From assembly GCF_018687715.1 (NCBI RefSeq), contig NC_056766.1, positions 6,848,501-6,912,500 on the forward strand: 64,000 nt of DNA, in the 5' to 3' direction. The stretch is from Carya illinoinensis (Eukaryota; Streptophyta; Magnoliopsida; Fagales; Juglandaceae). The stretch's first letter is position 1. Every line of letters starts with the position of its first letter. The notes below the pieces were generated by a model. That model had not been told where the DNA came from. It searched no databases and was given only the letters and a program-made list of their open reading frames with translations. A program made the position numbers and the translations under genes. Shown one piece after another: positions 59,015-64,000 of the stretch.

Positions 59015-62000
59015 TCAAAAGAGGGGATTCCTAAATGCCTGTACCATTTGTGGAGACAGCAACAAAAAAACTGCCAAGATGGAACCAAAGAACATTTTGA
59101 TAATCTTTTGCATTGGGTCATGATCAACTGCTTTGGAGGCGCTCCTTGAGGTTGAGATGGCTGTTGCTAATGGTAGAGCTTCTATTACAGCATCTGCAAG
59201 ATCCATGATGAAAGTAGAGGTGCATCCAAGAGCAGGGACGCGTCCCCAATTCTCAATCCCAGATTCAAGCGCCAAGTGCTTGTACTCCATATCAATCTCT
59301 TCAAGAGTCTCTATGTGTTCACTCACAAAGCTGGAATACAAACAGACATTTAAAAAAGTTAAATTTTTCTGTAGCCTGAAGATTAACATATTTATCAGAG
59401 GTAAGAATGAAAGAAATGCACCAACAAGGGTAAATATTCAAAGACTATAGAATTCCAGGTCAAAATCAATTCCCAAACAGGCTAAATGGTAATTAGCTTC
59501 CAGAACCCAAATAACATCTATTATAAAACTAAATGCACTTTTTATTTAATAAAGAACTAATAATAGAAGACATCAGATATTGTGAAAAAGTAACATTTTC
59601 AAGTATCATCTCAGACTAAACTCCACACAAGCAATATGATTCTAATTCAACATGAAGGATATACCTCACTGGAACAGCTAGGAGACTCTTCACACCTTTC
59701 TGGCCAAGCTCAACAAGAACTTCATCGGTGTAGGGTTTCAGCCATTGAATAGGGCCAACTCGGCTCTGTTTCAAACAAAAAGAGGGGGGAGGAAAAGAAT
59801 TAGAGAAATGGAGAAGGAAAGTATACAAGAAATTAAAGATAGGATAGCCTAGATCTAGTAACAAGCAAAAAAGGATCTTATAGCAAGCTTGGAGGTAAGC
59901 AACACAAGATTGTGCCAAGAACTAAGTAAAGAACCTCAAAGGCTAAAACATAAGATGACCAACCTGATAACAAAGAGTATGTTCATTGGTAATTCCTCTG
60001 GCTTTCAACTCCTGCATGATTAAGTAGATGCATTCCTCCATTTGATCCTTATACGGATCTCCGGCATCCTCAACATAGCTGACTGGCACTCCATGAGCAC
60101 TGAAGAGTATCATAACCTAAAATACCACAAAGCAATAAGTAACAGTTCCCGCAATGGTAGAATTCATCATTTGACCAGGACAAAAAGTTTCCAGACACAT
60201 TAAAATAGTAATGTCAAATCAGTTGGTTGTGAGAACTAAACCCACCTCCTCAGGCTTCAAAAAACTCTTAAACTCCTCCTCAATCAAGTCAGCCATTGAC
60301 TTAATGTAACCTTCACGTTGATACCAAGAATTTATGATAGAAACAGGAAGCTCTGATAGATATGCATCTTCTCTGATAGAGGACTCACAGTCAGACTTCA
60401 AACAGATTTATAAAGGGGATAAAAATCTAATTACCCGCTTATAGATGGATTTCACAAACAGACAAGATTATCACCTGAATATTCTCTGGAGTACACCAAT
60501 GCTTGACCCAGTTGTGGATATGGAGAACTGGGGATACAGAGGCAGCACAACAAGCCTGGTTATTTTGTCCTTTTTAATCTGCCGCAGATGATAAGAAAAA
60601 GTTCAACCTTTTGACCCAACCAATTGGAGGATAGATGGGATGCACAATTGACAAACTTCAACAATCTTAAAGATATCTTCATTATTTTAGTTATCATTTT
60701 TATTTTTATTCTTTGATAAGCTTCTCTCTCTCTTTCTCTCCATATAACTAAGATACTAGACTGCATGACCTTCCCAGTGTCGTAACATCACCCAAAAGTA
60801 TTAAGGTTTGAACTATAGAAATAAAACTAACTTGTTGAATTGCTTCCTCGGTGAATGGGTACCAATACCGCATTCCAACATAGACATTTACAGGCATGTT
60901 CTTGGCTTCCAATGCCATTTTAAGTGCATGTGCCTGCAACAAGTATAACAAACCATAAAAAAACATACTCAAATTAGATGCATGCAAACCTAAAGGTACT
61001 ATCAACGTTCAACAAGAATAACACATGCATTTGAACAAGACATGCATTCTACCTGCTCATCAGTTATTTTACGCAAGGGAGAGCCACCTCCTATAGCAGC
61101 ATAGCCTTCCTTGCTTTTGGGAGCCCGAAACACGGATATTAGCTTAGCCAATGGTTGCCGGAGAAATTGAAATAACCTTGGGAGACGAATGATATCCTAT
61201 TTCGAAGCAAGAAAACTATTGTTAGGTCCCAAAATACCACAACCTTTGATGCTGGCACAATTAGGCAAGCATAAGCAATTAACTTACTGGATCAGCAAAT
61301 AGATTAAACAAGAATGGTTGAACATCATCAAGAGTCTCTGGTCCTCCTAGATTCAGAAGCAGCACCCCAATCTTCTCTTCAATGGCATGCGAATCAGAAT
61401 CTATCTGAGCTCCACTGTACGTGCTCACACCTGCAGAGCAAAATGTTTGCCCCACTGTATTTCTCTTCTCAATTGGGCCACAGTGATGTAATCTGCCAAC
61501 CAGGCTACTTCCTTTATCACTTGAGCTAGAACATGAAACGACAATTTCTGTAGAGGAAGATTTATTATGATCACGTAATCCCTCGGATAAATGGCACGAG
61601 ACAGACTTGAGAGATCTGGTATAAGAGCATGACCTGCCAACAAATAACCTTCGTAAAGATCTTAGCTTTAAGGAAATGAACAGCTGAAAAGTTCAGATTG
61701 CTGCACTACTGAAAAAACGAGCAGGTTCATTTTTCATAAAAAAGGTGTTCAGCTCAACTTCAATATTACAAAAACCAAACTAAAGAGTTTGCTCTTGCAT
61801 CATTTCAGTTTTCAAAAAAGTTCAGTCTTATATTTCTCCACACGAGAAATCATTACACCAAGAGCCCATTGATGTTTGAGAAGAAAGTATACCCCAAAAA
61901 TGGTGGTATTGTCACGATGATAGTGGTATTTAGCTGATTGCACTTCTTTATATTCTTTTTCCGCTCTAGCAAATGCAAATACTAACGACTTTCTTTCTCA

Positions 62001-62457
62001 TTCTAACAATGCTAATCGATGGGACAATTTCCTCCAACGTTTCCAAAAGTAGCTCAGTAATCTTGATATTTCAACAGTTCACAGATTAATCCGTTAACCA
62101 TCCATCTAATAAACCAAGGTAAAGTAACAAGATGAGACGGAAAAAGTTTCTAATGGATTCCATTAGAACCAGTGGAAGGTGTTCCTCAATGGTGTCCAAA
62201 TATTAGCATCAAATAAACAGCCATTTCCATGTCATATATTATAATCAAAACAAAACAGATCAAGCTTTGTAATCGATCCCGAACCGTCCGATTCCAGGGG
62301 CCCGTGAATGTCTATAACATAATTTTCGAAACAAACAGAACTTAAATAAGAATCGATCGTATAAAGCTTACGTTGGAATTCTATGATTCGATTTGCAGAT
62401 ATTCGAGCCGAAGAGCTTCGTACGGGGAAGAACAACGGAGCCTGACGTGGCGGACAT
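59015..62457 (-). CDS. ferrochelatase, plastid type, nine exons (492 aa)
   Basis: Ferrochelatase inserts Fe2+ into protoporphyrin IX, the last step of haem synthesis. Exons: 62457-62372, 61633-61288, 61196-61053, 60933-60832, 60578-60475, 60372-60246, 60116-59964, 59765-59665, 59330-59015; all GT-AG, total 1479 bases, frame kept throughout. Residues 1 to about 95 are Ser/Thr/Arg-rich, like an organelle transit peptide. The enzyme starts [20 protein letters not shown] and includes [48 protein letters not shown], the catalytic-histidine motif [53 protein letters not shown] and ENWGRVPAL. The C-terminal 30 residues carry a hydrophobic segment ([19 protein letters not shown]). It lacks the light-harvesting-like motif of FC2 enzymes, so I read it as FC1-type. 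No damage seen. Confidence 0.93.
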
Positions 62458-63460
62458 AGCGTCGTAATTGCAAAAAAGGTATTCTCCTTAAGAAAGATCA
62501 AGAAAACCCAAAACGCTTCGAATCCTCGAGGAAAGAAATCAAGGAACTCGTTATAAGAAGAAGAAGAAAGAAGAAGAGGTGCTCGACTTTTCTAGGGTTG
62601 GTTGAAGCAGGAAGAATAAATGCGAATTGAAAAAGTCAAAACTGGAGAGTGAAGAACCGTCACGAACCTCCACCAACCATCGGTGCAGACCGCGTTTCGG
62701 GACGATCTCTCTGTCCCTCTGTGATGGAGTCGGTAAACGTACGCGTGACGCTTAAGTCTTTCGTGGAGGTTGCCAGTTGGGCTCTACCCTTAGGTTGCCC
62801 TTAGGTTGGCTACATGAATAGTTAGTCAGTCATTTCTCATTTATTATTGATAGATAAAAATTCTTTTTCATCCCATAATTATTTTTTTTAATTTTTATAT
62901 AAAATATAATAAATAATTCAATTTTCTTAATTTTAAAATAATAATAATATTATTATTATTAAAATAATATTTTTTTTTAATTTTTAACTTTTATCTCAAC
63001 TCATCACATCTTAATTTATTGTCTAATCTATTATTAATTTTGAATATAAGTCCCATATATTATATGTCATGTTAACATTTGAAATTATTTTTATAAACTA
63101 TCTTCATAAATCCAACAATTAGAATGTACAATTATCGTGTATTTATTTTTAAAAAAATCAATAAAAGTAATTATTTAAAAAAAAAGTGTGCAATACTAAT
63201 CCATTCTAGAATTGTATAAGCGTTACTCATGTACAAATTTCAACATCAACATTCATATTTCTGAATATTTTAAATTTTATATTTCTTTATTATATTTTTA
63301 AACATATATATTTTTTTCAAACAGAATTGCATTCAAATTACAAGTGCGCGGAGACAGGTTTGTAAGAGCGGGTTAGCTAACAACCTTACAACCGTCTTTC
63401 TCTACCTACATTTTCTTCCAAACAAGTGGGGGAGTCGAGATTGGGTTCTGTTCCTATAGG
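62458..63460. other. ferrochelatase 5' region and AT-rich spacer
   Basis: About 62,458-62,760 has the mixed composition of a leader and promoter for the minus-strand ferrochelatase gene, but no clear TATA box. Beyond it is AT-rich spacer without a recognised gene. Confidence 0.4.
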
Positions 63461-63466
63461 ACTAAA

Positions 63467-63606
63467 GGCCCAGACCAGTCGCATTTAACAGTCTATTGGG
63501 CTTGATAGTGGGCTGCATCCATTTAACAATATTACTGAAGCTCCTTTCTGTCCGTTTCAGTAATTCCGCTCTCCTTGCACTAGGGTTTCTGAGAACCACT
63601 ATAAAT
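63467..63606 (+). promoter_or_regulatory. promoter with site II motifs, telo-box and TATA box
   Basis: Site II motifs (TGGGCY or complement) at 63,467-63,472, 63,497-63,502 and 63,509-63,514, a telo-box TAGGGTTT at 63,581-63,588, and TATAAAT at 63,600-63,606. Site II plus telo-box is known from promoters of ribosomal protein and other growth-linked plant genes, including snoRNA genes. It drives plus-strand transcription out of the window. Confidence 0.7.
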
Positions 63607-63631
63607 TAGTGCATTTTAGCCTCCGCTGTAG

Positions 63632-64000
63632 GCATCTGTTCTGCTCCTCCTCTTTCTTGTTCTCGGGCTTCAAACGCCTTGCGGGCAATATGATCGTCTT
63701 AATACTCTGCTGGAACCGTTCAGAACAATTACAAAGTGTAGTAGATATTGGCTAACACTCCTGGCAAAACAGGTGCTTGAAAATATTTTCCTTAATCTGT
63801 CGAATATGTTCTTGAGCCACGTTCCTGTGTTGTGTTAATGTCTTGGATTTGCAAAAACGTTGTTTGGTTTGGTTTCCTTTCCTTGTTATGCGGCTGACCA
63901 TTTATGATAACGGATGGTTTGTTTAATTGATGTATTATGAGATCTGATCATGGTAAAGATGAAGTGCGATAAGAGTTGAATTCGATTTTAAGGCGGGCTC
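63632..64000 (+). other. leader of a gene truncated by the window end
   Basis: Starts about 30 bases after the TATA box with a pyrimidine-rich stretch (ctgctcctcctctttcttgt). A donor-like aaaacagGTGCTTG at about 63,771 suggests a first intron. The only short frame (from ATG at about 63,690) gives 22 codons, so coding exons probably lie beyond 64,000. I cannot name the gene. Confidence 0.4.

Noticed and set aside
63690..63775. Possible H/ACA snoRNA in the leader (agaaca H-box-like, aca three bases before a GT, small agtgt...acact hairpin)
   Set aside because: The hairpins do not form the two-stem structure with pockets, and the same bases serve a plausible exon-intron boundary.

Overview
This is a repeat-dominated stretch of a higher-plant nuclear chromosome. 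Two intact host genes with spliceosomal introns sit among nested transposons: mitochondrial ATP synthase subunit g and a plastid-type ferrochelatase. Fragments of a TIR-class resistance gene with a C-JID domain and of a CTR1/EDR1-like Raf kinase, with several MITE families, point to a woody eudicot. A Fagales/Juglandaceae source fits the MITE ends I remember, but I could not test it.

Layout. 1-1.08 kb: right part of a hAT transposon. 1.7-4.65 kb: dead L1-type LINE with its reverse-transcriptase core deleted. 5.4-8 kb (minus): C-JID and TIR exons of a resistance gene whose NB-ARC/LRR centre is missing. 9,037-20,839: complete 11.8-kb CACTA (En/Spm) element with a TAC target duplication, a broken TNPD/TNP2 transposase, an apparently intact six-exon TNPA-like gene, an opposite-strand accessory gene and dense ACGTTCGAACGT-type subterminal repeats. 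22,009-37,526: a Mutator-like element with 9-bp target duplications, holding a Ty1/copia element (minus) whose 3' LTR is split by a Ty3/gypsy chromovirus (plus). 37.6-38.2 kb: kinase fragment. 39.8-43.4 kb: ATP synthase subunit g. 46.18-46.84 kb: hAT-type MITE with 8-bp target duplication. 46,993-57,628: SIRE-like copia element (minus) carrying two related coiled-coil ORFs in antisense, each with its own TATA box, and a truncated gypsy LTR in its gag. 59.0-62.5 kb (minus): nine-exon ferrochelatase gene. 63.46-64 kb: promoter (three site II motifs, telo-box, TATA) and leader of a gene that continues past the window.

How it works together. The host genes act in separate organelles: ATP synthase in mitochondria and haem synthesis in plastids. 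Nothing suggests an operon or cluster. The rest is a record of serial insertion. The features most worth follow-up are the paired antisense ORFs in the SIRE-like element and the CACTA element that keeps an intact DNA-binding gene and its binding-site-like arrays while its catalytic transposase has decayed.
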